In this document: piece by piece, positions 36,887 through 45,080 of the stretch | How the letters are laid out: every line of letters starts with the position of its first letter | How positions within the stretch are numbered: position 1 is the first letter of the stretch | Assembly: GCF_002160515.1 (NCBI RefSeq) | Contig: NZ_NFKS01000005.1 | Coordinates: forward strand, 62,001-126,000 | From: Anaeromassilibacillus sp. An172 | Lineage (GTDB): Bacteria > Bacillota > Clostridia > Oscillospirales > Acutalibacteraceae | DNA length: 64,000 bases | Reading direction: 5' to 3' | Translations under genes and position numbers: made by a program | Notes under the pieces: model-generated | Told to the model about the DNA's origin: nothing | The model's input: only the letters and a program-made list of their open reading frames with translations | Databases searched by the model: none

Positions 36887-37723
36887 ATGAACGGAGATTT
36901 ACACTGTCACAGTTTGTATTCCGACGGTTCTACCGATATTGAAACAATTATTACCACAGCGGTAAAACTGAAGCTTTCAACAATCGCTGTAAGCGACCAC
37001 GATACTTTTGCCCAGTACCCTGAAGCTCAGAAAATCGCTGACCGTGAAAACATCAGACTTCTCAAAGCCTGTGAAATTTCAACACGTGACCCTCTTACAA
37101 GAAGACGTGTTCACATTCTTTGCTATCTTCCCCAGGATGAAAACCCTTTAAATGAGCTTTTTGAAACTACAAATCAAAGCCGTGAAAAATCTATAGAAAA
37201 ATCCATAGAGGTAATATCAAAAGACTACCCTATTGATTATGAAATACTCAGAGAAAAACGTGGTAAATATAAAAGCGTTTTTAAGCAGAGTATCATAGCT
37301 TTACTTATGGAATTGGGTTATGAAACAAAAATATTCGGCGAGCTTTTCAACTATTATTTCAGAGGAGAAAACCCGAAGGCTTTATTTCCTGTGGAATATC
37401 CGGATGTGCGCACAGCTATTGACACAGTAAGAAGCTGTAAAGGTGTGGCGGTTATGGCTCACCCCGGTGTTTACAACAGCTATGAGCTTTTGGAAAATCT
37501 GTGCAAGGAAAACATGATAGACGGCATAGAGGTTATGCACCCGAGAAATAAAGAGGGTGATTTTGATTATCTCTCTTCCCTTGCGGATAGATACAATCTT
37601 ATCAAAACCGGCGGTTCCGATTTCCACGGATTTCACTCTATGACCCCAAGACCTCTCGGCAGTTGTTTTACAACAGACAGAGAAGTCGAAAAGATTTTAG
37701 CGCTTGCCGAGAAAAGAAAGTAA
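36887..37723 (+). CDS. PHP-domain phosphoesterase
   Basis: A 278-residue metal-dependent phosphoesterase. The metal motifs are DLHCHS (His6, His8), SDHDT (Asp37, His38), a central AHPG near residue 188, and GSDFHG near residue 245. This single-domain layout is like YciV/RNase AM and Trpv-type nucleoside 3',5'-bisphosphate phosphatases, but the substrate cannot be assigned. ATG with GGGAG upstream. It follows the tRNA terminator by about 50 nt and is followed by the TSCPD gene at 48 nt. Confidence 0.88.
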   Translation: MNGDLHCHSLYSDGSTDIETIITTAVKLKLSTIAVSDHDTFAQYPEAQKIADRENIRLLKACEISTRDPLTRRRVHILCYLPQDENPLNELFETTNQSREKSIEKSIEVISKDYPIDYEILREKRGKYKSVFKQSIIALLMELGYETKIFGELFNYYFRGENPKALFPVEYPDVRTAIDTVRSCKGVAVMAHPGVYNSYELLENLCKENMIDGIEVMHPRNKEGDFDYLSSLADRYNLIKTGGSDFHGFHSMTPRPLGSCFTTDREVEKILALAEKRK

Positions 37724-37771
37724 TTAAATTCACAATTTAAGATATACAAAACTAAGGAAGGAAGTATAAAT

Positions 37772-38023
37772 ATGAAATATGCATACACACCAAAGGGAGT
37801 TTGTTCCAGAAAAATCAATTTTGAAATTGAGGACGGCGTTGTTAAAAATGTAAGCTTTACAGGCGGATGCAACGGCAACCTTAAAGGAATTTCTGCCCTT
37901 GTTGAGGGAATGGAAGTTGAAGAAGCTATAAACAGACTTGAGGGCATAACCTGCGGAATGAAGTCAACTTCATGTCCTGACCAGTTCTCAAAAGCTCTTA
38001 AAGCAGCTTTAAACCAGGACTGA
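37772..38023 (+). CDS. TSCPD-domain protein (small, stand-alone)
   Basis: An 83-residue protein that carries the TSCPD motif (TSCPDQFSKALKAAL) near its end, with Cys at about positions 11, 33, 61 and 68 and the GGCNGNLKGI stretch. The domain is also the C-terminal module of some B12-dependent ribonucleotide reductases and occurs alone in many Clostridia (TIGR03905-type). It is probably metal-binding; its role is unknown. ATG 37772 has AAGGAAGGAAG upstream. A bidirectional terminator follows. Confidence 0.88.
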   Translation: MKYAYTPKGVCSRKINFEIEDGVVKNVSFTGGCNGNLKGISALVEGMEVEEAINRLEGITCGMKSTSCPDQFSKALKAALNQD

Positions 38024-38046
38024 TTTTTTAAATATCAACACAAAAC

Positions 38047-38084
38047 AAAAAGGTAACGAAGACGCTTGTCCCGTTACCTTTTTT
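38047..38084 (+). terminator. Bidirectional terminator between the TSCPD gene and the 38086-38517 lipoprotein
   Basis: A 10-bp stem (38049-38058 with 38072-38081) has an A run on one side and a T run on the other, so it can end both convergent genes. Confidence 0.88.
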
Positions 38085-38085
38085 A

Positions 38086-38517
38086 TTATGCCAAAATACT
38101 TCTAAAATCCTCTTCCGTAACTGTTATACAGTCAAGTATTCCCTGATTAAGGACTGATGAACTTTCGTTGTCACTGTAAATCTCTCTGTATACTTTTCCC
38201 TCAGAAAATCTTATTTTTACATATATGGTTGTTTCGTCGGTTTCACCGCAGTTTATCAAAACATACTCCGGTTCAACCTCACTTAGTTCTTCTGTATAGT
38301 CCTTACTGTTGTCTGCATTGTTTATAATACTGTCAAGAATCAAAAGCTGGTCAGCATCGCTGTTAACATTTAATTCCTTTACAAGCTTTTTGCTGCCGCA
38401 GTCGTAAATTTCAAAAACATTGGTTCTATTCTTCACTTCCGGCATATATTCGCCTTGTGAACATCCTGAAAAAATAAACATGCATACAAAAGCTAAAATA
38501 AGGGCTGCTTTCTTCAT
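38086..38517 (-). CDS. Hypothetical lipoprotein
   Basis: A 143-residue protein with a lipoprotein signal (MKKAALILAFVCMFIFSGC, lipid Cys19). The mature part is acidic and mixed alpha/beta (FEIYDCGSKKLVKEL, YVLINCGETDETTIYVKIRF). I do not recognise a family. It lies 36 nt after a VOC-family gene on the same strand, so the two are probably co-transcribed, but nothing ties their functions together. Confidence 0.78.
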   Translation of the reverse strand: MKKAALILAFVCMFIFSGCSQGEYMPEVKNRTNVFEIYDCGSKKLVKELNVNSDADQLLILDSIINNADNSKDYTEELSEVEPEYVLINCGETDETTIYVKIRFSEGKVYREIYSDNESSSVLNQGILDCITVTEEDFRSILA

Positions 38518-38553
38518 ATTTTTTCTTTCCTCCGTTTTATCCGTCGAAATTTA

Positions 38554-38955
38554 TCAGAAATTTCCCATCTCAATAAATTCGATTTCCTCTCCGTCAGGAC
38601 CTTTTATAAATATGTTTCTAAGGCCGCCGAAAAGCTCAGGCATATTTACAATTTCCTCAGTCATAAAGCTGTCAACGCCTTTTTCTTTGAGGTATTCAAT
38701 AACCTTAGGCAAATCCACAACCGTAATTGCCACGTGAGTTATCGCTCCTGATGGAAGTTTTTCCGGAACTTCGTTTTCTATGAGTTCAAAATCAACGCCG
38801 AACAAATTCACCAAAGCCAATTTCTTAACTCCGATATCTGTTTTCAGTTCTCCACGGTTATGACACTTTCCGCCTATTTTTTCATACCACTTTATACTGT
38901 TTTCCAAATTTTCAACAGCTATTGCTACATGAGCCAATCCTTTACAAAGTTCCAA
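38554..38955 (-). CDS. VOC-superfamily protein (glyoxalase / methylmalonyl-CoA epimerase-like)
   Basis: A 133-residue protein with two beta-alpha-beta-beta-beta modules. The metal-type residues are in GLAHVAIAV (His), DFELIENE (Glu), ITHVAITV (His) and EIEFIEM (Glu), consistent with a vicinal-oxygen-chelate metalloenzyme. The substrate is not assignable; no propionate or methylglyoxal genes are nearby. It starts with TTG 38955, 9 nt behind GGAGG. Confidence 0.85.
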   Translation of the reverse strand: MELCKGLAHVAIAVENLENSIKWYEKIGGKCHNRGELKTDIGVKKLALVNLFGVDFELIENEVPEKLPSGAITHVAITVVDLPKVIEYLKEKGVDSFMTEEIVNMPELFGGLRNIFIKGPDGEEIEFIEMGNF

Positions 38956-38995
38956 AGTAAAGCACCTCCGACTTTTATTATGATGAAAAATTTCG

Positions 38996-39024
38996 TTGTA
39001 ATATACTCACGCCTATGATAGAAT
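38996..39024 (+). promoter_or_regulatory. Promoter of thpR
   Basis: TTGTAA (38996-39001) and TAGAAT (39019-39024) with a 17-nt spacer, 48 nt ahead of the thpR ATG. Confidence 0.6.
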
Positions 39025-39071
39025 ATATCACAACTACATTATATCACTTTTTTTCAGGGAGTAAATAGGCG

Positions 39072-39581
39072 ATGAGATTATTTATTGCAATAAATTTTGA
39101 CAAAAACTTTAAAGACGGACTAATAAACATACGTGAAGAACTGAGAAATCAAAGTGTTTTCGGTAATTTCACCTTGGATGAGAACCTGCATTTAACACTG
39201 GCTTTTATAGGAGAAACTAAGAATATTCAGGGTGCTAAAAATGCCGTTGACCGAGCTTTTCAAAATTTTAAAAGCTTTAAAATTACAACTGAAAAAATCG
39301 GTAAATTTTCTGACCTTTGGTGGGTAGGAATTAAGGAAAATATATCTCTCATCACAGCCGCAGAAAATATTCAAAAAGAGCTTATTGCCTCCGGCTTTAA
39401 CATAGAAAAAAGGAAATTCAAGCCACATATAACCATAGCAAGACAGGTGGTTTCAAAAGAAAAAATCTTTATTACTCCCCCACACCTTACCATGAATGTT
39501 TCAAGAATTTCCCTTATGCAGTCCTCAAGAATTTCCGGCAAGCTTTGTTACACGGAAATCTACGGAAAAGATTTATTGTGA
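39072..39581 (+). CDS. thpR: RNA 2',3'-cyclic phosphodiesterase ThpR
   Basis: A 169-residue 2H-family enzyme. Both catalytic HxTx motifs are seen: HLTL at residues 40-43 and HITI at 119-122, the spacing expected. The family opens 2',3'-cyclic phosphates on RNA (LigT-type), and its in vivo role in most bacteria is unclear. ATG with AGGGAG upstream. It converges on the EFR1-type gene with only 7 nt between stops. Confidence 0.92.
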   Translation: MRLFIAINFDKNFKDGLINIREELRNQSVFGNFTLDENLHLTLAFIGETKNIQGAKNAVDRAFQNFKSFKITTEKIGKFSDLWWVGIKENISLITAAENIQKELIASGFNIEKRKFKPHITIARQVVSKEKIFITPPHLTMNVSRISLMQSSRISGKLCYTEIYGKDLL

Positions 39582-39588
39582 TTTAAAA

Positions 39589-40344
39589 TCAAAGGAAGCA
39601 CTCTATCTCCCTTGGTTTTAAGAAGTTCTGCTCCAATTTAAGTTTTATGTGTTCAGCCTCAAAGCTTCTGGCTTCTCTTGGACAGACTTTTGAACAGCGC
39701 ATACAGTTTATGCAGACGTTGTTGTCTATGAACATTGTTTCTCTGTTGATAGCTCCCACAGGACAGCTTTCTGCACACAAACCGCAGAAATTACAAAGTC
39801 CCTCTATCCATGTCTTTATCATTTTAACAGGCTTAGGCTCAGGCATTGGATTTCCCGGAACAGAAATTTCTGAAAGTTCTCCGCTTTCAAGCTTTCCGTT
39901 TATTTTTTCTGCAAAAGCCTTTATTATCTCTTCGTCCTTATCGTTAGGTCTGCCCTTTCCAAGTTTGTCAGAATAAATGTGAGGAATTATGCAGGCAATA
40001 GCTCCTATACAGATGAAACCTCTTTCATCTAATATATTTTTAAGCTGAGCTATAGTATCATCGTAGTGTCTGTTCCCGTAACATGCCACAATAATACAAG
40101 GAGTATTGTTTCCCTTTACGTTTTTATAAAGATTTTCAATAGGAGGTATTCTGCCGGCATAAACAGGAACTGAGGCTATAAAAAGTTCCTTATGGGTAAA
40201 TTCCTCTGTTTTTTCTCTGTTTCCCATAACCGTAAAATCTATTTCTTTAACAGGCAAACCAAGACCGTCGCAGAAAATATCCACAGCTTTTTTTGTGCCT
40301 CCTGTAGGGCTGAACCATGTTTTTACAGCTGTATATGTACTCAT
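39589..40344 (-). CDS. Flavodoxin-ferredoxin fusion protein (EFR1 type)
   Basis: A 251-residue protein with an N-terminal flavodoxin-like fold (FSPTGGTKKAVDIF, the FMN phosphate loop) and a C-terminal pair of 4Fe-4S motifs: CNFCGLCAESCP and CINCMRCSKVCP at about residues 187-225. This combination is the EFR1-type ferredoxin found widely in anaerobic Firmicutes. It should carry electrons between FMN and low-potential partners, but the partner is unknown. ATG with GGGGAG upstream; a promoter with a 17-nt spacer is at 40376-40404. Confidence 0.9.
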   Translation of the reverse strand: MSTYTAVKTWFSPTGGTKKAVDIFCDGLGLPVKEIDFTVMGNREKTEEFTHKELFIASVPVYAGRIPPIENLYKNVKGNNTPCIIVACYGNRHYDDTIAQLKNILDERGFICIGAIACIIPHIYSDKLGKGRPNDKDEEIIKAFAEKINGKLESGELSEISVPGNPMPEPKPVKMIKTWIEGLCNFCGLCAESCPVGAINRETMFIDNNVCINCMRCSKVCPREARSFEAEHIKLKLEQNFLKPREIECFL

Positions 40345-40375
40345 TAAAAACTCCCCTTTATTTTATTTGTATATA

Positions 40376-40404
40376 ATTATAAAATAAACCGGAAAGAATT
40401 TCAA
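40376..40404 (-). promoter_or_regulatory. Promoter of the EFR1-type gene
   Basis: On the minus strand TTGAAA (40399-40404) and TATAAT (40376-40381) with a 17-nt spacer. Confidence 0.65.
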
Positions 40405-40430
40405 TAAACAAAAAATATGAGGTGACCACA

Positions 40431-41138
40431 ATGTTTAAAAACAAAGTAGCCGTTGTAACAGGCGGCGCACAGGGAATCGGAAAAGCAATAGCCGATGAAT
40501 TTAAAAAGGCAGGCGCTCATGTCTGCATAATCGACAAAATAGAAAATGAATATTTTACAGGAGATATAGCCGAAGAGGAAACACTCGTAAAATTTCATGA
40601 CAAGGTTATTTCCGATTACGGACATATAGATTTCCTTGTAAACAACGCAATGAAATCTATGGGCGGAATTTTTGACTGCTCCTGGGAAGATTTCAATTAT
40701 GCTCTTAGAATAGGTGTTTCCGCTCCGTATATGCTTTCAAAGCTTTTTATGGATGATTTTAACAAGGGAGGCTCAATAATAAACATTTCATCCTCACGTG
40801 ACAGAATGAGCCAGAGAAACACAGAAAGCTATACAGCGGCAAAGGGCGGTATTTCTGCTTTAACTCACGCCCTTGCAGTATCTCTTTCCGGAAAAGTAAG
40901 AGTTAATTCGATTTCTCCCGGCTGGATTGACACTGACTTTACCGAATATTCAGGAGCAGACGCCTTTCAGCACCCGGCAGGCCGTGTAGGAAATCCTCTG
41001 GACATAGCAAACATGGTGCTTTTCCTTTGTTCCGATAAAGCTTCATTTATAACAGGAGAAAATATCTGCATAGACGGCGGAATGACAAAGCTTATGATTT
41101 ATCACAATGACTTTGGCTGGAAGCTTGAGGAAAACTAA
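40431..41138 (+). CDS. Short-chain dehydrogenase/reductase
   Basis: A 235-residue classical SDR. The NAD(P) motif is TGGAQGIGKAIAD, then NNAMKS, the catalytic Ser in INISSSRDRM, and YTAAKGG with catalytic Tyr and Lys. It ends ENICIDGGMTKL, as in FabG-like SDRs. The substrate is unknown. I choose ATG 40431 because GAGGTG is 6 nt upstream; GTG 40422 lies inside that site. Its last 47 nt overlap the end of the convergent XRE-type gene. Confidence 0.9.
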   Translation: MFKNKVAVVTGGAQGIGKAIADEFKKAGAHVCIIDKIENEYFTGDIAEEETLVKFHDKVISDYGHIDFLVNNAMKSMGGIFDCSWEDFNYALRIGVSAPYMLSKLFMDDFNKGGSIINISSSRDRMSQRNTESYTAAKGGISALTHALAVSLSGKVRVNSISPGWIDTDFTEYSGADAFQHPAGRVGNPLDIANMVLFLCSDKASFITGENICIDGGMTKLMIYHNDFGWKLEEN

Positions 41139-42180
41139 TATCAGCTTTTAGTTTCTTATAAATTTCCGTTTCACGCAAAAACTTTATAGAATCGTTATTT
41201 TCAATCTCATAAAAAAGAGTTCTTTTCAATATTTTCTCCAAATCCTTGTGGTCCTTTGTTTTTACAAAACGGTAAAGAGGGGATTTATTCCCTTTCCATT
41301 TTTCCTCTGTGGAGTCCATAAGCATTGAAAGCACCTTTTTCAATTCATCACTGTTTTCCCCCACTGAACACAGATATAAAAATTTCGGTATATAGATATT
41401 GTATTTCTGCATATCGAATAATTCTGCGGCCTTTGCAGAAACCTCTGAAATATACTTTGCATCTTCAACGTTTCCGATTTTCACAGTGGTCTGCATAAGT
41501 GCAGTCATATCAGATAATATTTCCGTAACAGATAAAAGCAGCTTTTCTTCCAAAAGTAAGGCTGCTTTTTCATATTCGCCTTTTTTCAAAGCAAGATTTA
41601 TTTTTAGCTGTTTCTTATCTACAGGAAGTTTATCCGGGATTTCATCTATGATTTTTTCGGCTTTTTCGTACTCTTCTTTTTCAATAAATTTATTGACAAC
41701 AGAGGACTGAGCCATGGATTTTATATTTGTATCGCCGCTTTGACAGGCTTTCTCGTACCATGAAAAAACCTCGGCTTCATCGTAATCGCTTTGAATATTT
41801 CTTCCCTTCTCCATAATAGCGGAATTTTCTATTATTATGGCGCAATACAAAATCAACTCGTCGCTTTCTGGATATTCACTTATCTTTTCTTTTGCCGCTT
41901 CAAAAGCTTTTTCTGTGCTCTCATAAATTGCAATTTTTGAAAGCTCATTTAAAAACATGGCGAGTTCTTCCCTCGTAAGGTCATTTTTAAAAGACAAAAG
42001 TGTGTTTAAATCCGTTTTCAAGGCTCTTGCCAAAACAGGCAGCAAGGTTATATCCGGAAATGAACTGCCTTTCTCCCACTTATTGACGGCGGGCGCAGTC
42101 ACACCCAAAATTGACGCAAGCTGTTCTTGGGTATATCCTCTCTCTATTCTCTTTTCCTTTATTGTATGGTTGATTTTCAT
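41092..42180 (-). CDS. XRE-family regulator with C-terminal helical repeat-like region
   Basis: A 362-residue protein. Residues 1-70 form a helix-turn-helix (EKRIERGYTQEQLASILG, VTAPAVNKWEKGSSFPD). The rest is helical and looks like tetratricopeptide-type repeats (EKACQSGDTNIKSMAQSS, EYEKAEKIIDEIP, EYEKAALLLEEKL). Such regulators often sense a ligand or peptide through the helical part; none is identifiable here. I start at ATG 42180 with AAGGTG upstream. The promoter at 42202-42230 and the inverted repeat at 42262-42276 may mediate self-control, which is inference. Confidence 0.87.
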   Translation of the reverse strand: MKINHTIKEKRIERGYTQEQLASILGVTAPAVNKWEKGSSFPDITLLPVLARALKTDLNTLLSFKNDLTREELAMFLNELSKIAIYESTEKAFEAAKEKISEYPESDELILYCAIIIENSAIMEKGRNIQSDYDEAEVFSWYEKACQSGDTNIKSMAQSSVVNKFIEKEEYEKAEKIIDEIPDKLPVDKKQLKINLALKKGEYEKAALLLEEKLLLSVTEILSDMTALMQTTVKIGNVEDAKYISEVSAKAAELFDMQKYNIYIPKFLYLCSVGENSDELKKVLSMLMDSTEEKWKGNKSPLYRFVKTKDHKDLEKILKRTLFYEIENNDSIKFLRETEIYKKLKADISFPQASSQSHCDKS

Positions 42181-42201
42181 GTTATCACCTTCTTTAATCC
42201 T

Positions 42202-42230
42202 ATTATAACAAAAGCATTTTCCTCCTTCAA
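42202..42230 (-). promoter_or_regulatory. Promoter of the XRE-type regulator
   Basis: On the minus strand TTGAAG (42225-42230) and TATAAT (42202-42207) with a 17-nt spacer. Confidence 0.68.
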
Positions 42231-42261
42231 TTGAACCGTTATAAATATAACCCTTCAAAAA

Positions 42262-42276
42262 TTAACCGTTGGTTAA
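42262..42276. repeat. Inverted repeat, possible operator
   Basis: TTAACC-GTT-GGTTAA is a perfect 6-3-6 inverted repeat between the XRE promoter (32 nt away) and the sbcC terminator. It could be the regulator's own site; a related half (GAACCGTT) lies nearer the -35. Confidence 0.4.
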
Positions 42277-42279
42277 AAC

Positions 42280-42308
42280 AAAAGACGGCGCAAACCACGC
42301 CGCCTTTT
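42280..42308 (-). terminator. Terminator of sbcDC
   Basis: A GC-rich stem with one mismatch (42280-42290 with 42298-42308) and a T-rich tail lie 4 nt after the sbcC stop. Confidence 0.83.
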
Positions 42309-42311
42309 ACA

Positions 42312-45080
42312 TCAAATTTTTATTTCGACCTTACTTCCGTAATTTTTCTGCTTGGTAACTACAATTTGTCTGTCTATTCTCTCTTTAAGCTCCGACACAT
42401 GGGAAATTATTCCCACCGGCTTATTTCCTGCGGTAAGCTCCTGCAAAACACCTATAGCCTGATTTAAAGATTCATCGTCCAGAGAACCGAAACCCTCGTC
42501 TATAAACATGGAGTCAACCTGAATACCTCCGGAGGACGACTGTATCTCGTCGGACATACCCAAAGCAAGTGACAAAGAAGCTTTAAAGGCTTCACCGCCT
42601 GAAAGAGATTTTACGCTTCTCTTTGTTCCGTTATAGTGGTCTATAACGTCAAGCTCCAAGCCGCTTTGGGCTCTTCCCTTGTCGCTTTCCGTTCTTCTCA
42701 CAAGCTCATATTGTCCGTAACTCATTCTCATAAGCCTTACATTTGCTCTGTTTATTACCCTGTCAAAATAAGTCATTTGGATAAAAGTTTCTATAGATAT
42801 TCTGTCCTTGCCGGAAAGATTGCCGGAAGCTGTATCGGACAAAAGCTTTACCATCTGATATTTTTTCTCGGATTTTTCCAGTTCCACGGTATATTTTTTT
42901 ATGTTATCAACCGCAGTTTTATTGGAAGAAAGACGTAGATTGTATTCTTTCTGATGTTTTTGAAGCTCCTCTTTTTCTTTCAACAGCTCTGATTTTTTAC
43001 TGTTAAGCTCCGCAAAGTCAAAGCTTGCCATATTTTCAAGCTGATTTTTAAGCGTTGAATGAGATGCTTTTTTCTCATCCAGTTTATTTTTAAATTCCTG
43101 ATATTCTTTAAAAGCTTTCTCGTGTGCAGATGTTATATCATCCTTTTGTTTTTGCAGCTTCTCTATATGAAGCTTTGCGTCATTTTCGCTTTTAAAGGTA
43201 AGCTTTTCTTTTTTCTCCTTTAATTCCTTTTCAAGATTTTTTATCTCTTCATTTATTCTTGCCAGTTCAATTTCACTTCTGTGCTTTTCCTCTATTGCCT
43301 TATTCAAAGAGCTTTCAAAAATCGGTATATCTTTTTGAGCTTTCTCCTTTATTCTTCCGTTTTGTTCCTCTTTCTTTATTTGCAGGTCAAGGGATTTAAT
43401 TTCTTCGGACAATTTTTCGCTTTCTGAATTTATAATTTCAACAGCCTTTTTTCTGTCCTTTTCTCCGGTAAACTCTTCCATTTTACTGTAAATGTTATCC
43501 CTTGCTATTTCAAAAGTGGATTTTGCCTGATTCAACAACGTAAGTGTATCCAAAACAGTGTTTCTATATTTTTCAACTTGACTTTTTTCTTTTTCAAGCT
43601 GTTCTCTTGAAACTGTTTCCTTTGAAACCTTAGCAGGGTTTGGATGTGAAAGTGAACCGCAAACAGGACATGGGCAATTATCTTTTAAATTTTTCGCCAA
43701 AAAGCCTGCCTGCTCATCAAAAAAGTTTCTTTCCTGCTGTTCATATACAGCTTTTTTAGTTTCGTAATCTGTTTTTTCTTTTTCGTATTTTACTGCTAAC
43801 CTTTTGTAATCCTCATTCAACTTTCTTACATTTGGCATAAGGGAAATAATTTCATCCGTCTGACCTTTTCTCTGCATAAGATCGGATTTTTTGTTTTTCA
43901 GCTTTTCAACCTGAACCTCCGCATCTCCTAATTTTTCACAGATGTCCTTTGCTTCTTTAAGCTTTTCAGAAAAAGTTCTTTCCGACTTTTCTGCGTTTTG
44001 ATAATTTTTCTCTATAAAATCCGCTCTTTCTGCGGATTTTTTTCTTTTGCTTTCCAGTTCGTCCAGTTCCTTATATAGGGGAAGCTTTTCTTTTTCTTCT
44101 CGTATATTTTCAGTCAGTGTTTCTGACAAAGGAAGCTTGCTTTCCGCATCTTTTAACTCAGCTTCTGACTTTTGAACTTTCATTTCAAAGCTTTCTATTT
44201 CTCTTTTTGTCAGATTTATCTGCTCCTGTGTTTTTTTGTAAAGCTCTGCCTGTCCTAAGTTTTGGTTTATCTTTTCAAGCTCTTTTTCCGTACTTGAAAT
44301 TTTTTCTTCCGACTCCTTTAAAAATATTTCGTCAGCATCCATCTGACTTTTAAAAAATTCAAGAACTTCATTAGAATATACGGCGTTTTTAGATTTTCTT
44401 ATTTCTTCAAATCTTTCTTTGTTTTCTCCGTAATACTGACCGCTTTCAACAAATCTGAGAATATTTTTCTGAGTGTCCTCACAGTCCCTTTTACTCTCTG
44501 AAACATTCTCTTTCAGGCGCTCCTGCAATTTTCTGTATGGCTCTGTTCTGAAAATATCACGGAAAATTTTGCTTCGCTCCTCCGTATCAGCAAAAAGCAG
44601 CTTTAAAAAATCCCCCTGGGCAATCATGACTATTCTGGTAAACTTACCCCTGTCAAGACCTGTTATCTCCTTTATGGCTTCGTTTACCTCTTTTATTTTT
44701 GTGACCGTTGTTCTTCCGTCTGAAAATGTAAGCTCTGCGTCGGCTGTTTCCTTTGTAAATCCGTCGCCCTTGAGCTTTTTCCTTTTGTACTCAGGATTTC
44801 TTTTTACCGTGTAAATTTTATCCTTATAGGAAAACTCCAGCTCAACATATGTTTTCACGTTTTCATCGGCATACTTGCTTCTCAGCATATCTGATTTTCT
44901 GTTATCTCCGCTTGGTTCTCCGAAAAGCGCAAAGGTTATTGCGTCAAAGATAGTTGTTTTTCCCGCTCCGGTGTTTCCGGTTATGAGATAAAGTCCACTG
45001 CTTCCCAGCTTTGTAAAATCCACAACAACTTTATTGGGATATGGACCGAATGCGCTTATTGTAAGTTTTAAAGGTTTCAC
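42312..45080 (-). CDS. sbcC: Exonuclease SbcC
   Basis: SbcC (Rad50-like) with SbcD cuts hairpins and processes broken DNA ends. The 922-residue protein has N-terminal Walker A NTGAGKTTIFDAITFAL, long coiled coils, a zinc hook CPVCGSLSHP at about residue 470, and a C-terminal ABC domain with SLSGGEAFKASLSLALG and Walker B FIDEGFGSLDD. The start is GTG 45080, with GGAGG seven nt upstream; it overlaps the sbcD stop by 4 nt (GTGA), so translation is coupled. The preceding TTG at 45095 falls before that site. Confidence 0.95.
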   Translation of the reverse strand: MKPLKLTISAFGPYPNKVVVDFTKLGSSGLYLITGNTGAGKTTIFDAITFALFGEPSGDNRKSDMLRSKYADENVKTYVELEFSYKDKIYTVKRNPEYKRKKLKGDGFTKETADAELTFSDGRTTVTKIKEVNEAIKEITGLDRGKFTRIVMIAQGDFLKLLFADTEERSKIFRDIFRTEPYRKLQERLKENVSESKRDCEDTQKNILRFVESGQYYGENKERFEEIRKSKNAVYSNEVLEFFKSQMDADEIFLKESEEKISSTEKELEKINQNLGQAELYKKTQEQINLTKREIESFEMKVQKSEAELKDAESKLPLSETLTENIREEKEKLPLYKELDELESKRKKSAERADFIEKNYQNAEKSERTFSEKLKEAKDICEKLGDAEVQVEKLKNKKSDLMQRKGQTDEIISLMPNVRKLNEDYKRLAVKYEKEKTDYETKKAVYEQQERNFFDEQAGFLAKNLKDNCPCPVCGSLSHPNPAKVSKETVSREQLEKEKSQVEKYRNTVLDTLTLLNQAKSTFEIARDNIYSKMEEFTGEKDRKKAVEIINSESEKLSEEIKSLDLQIKKEEQNGRIKEKAQKDIPIFESSLNKAIEEKHRSEIELARINEEIKNLEKELKEKKEKLTFKSENDAKLHIEKLQKQKDDITSAHEKAFKEYQEFKNKLDEKKASHSTLKNQLENMASFDFAELNSKKSELLKEKEELQKHQKEYNLRLSSNKTAVDNIKKYTVELEKSEKKYQMVKLLSDTASGNLSGKDRISIETFIQMTYFDRVINRANVRLMRMSYGQYELVRRTESDKGRAQSGLELDVIDHYNGTKRSVKSLSGGEAFKASLSLALGMSDEIQSSSGGIQVDSMFIDEGFGSLDDESLNQAIGVLQELTAGNKPVGIISHVSELKERIDRQIVVTKQKNYGSKVEIKI

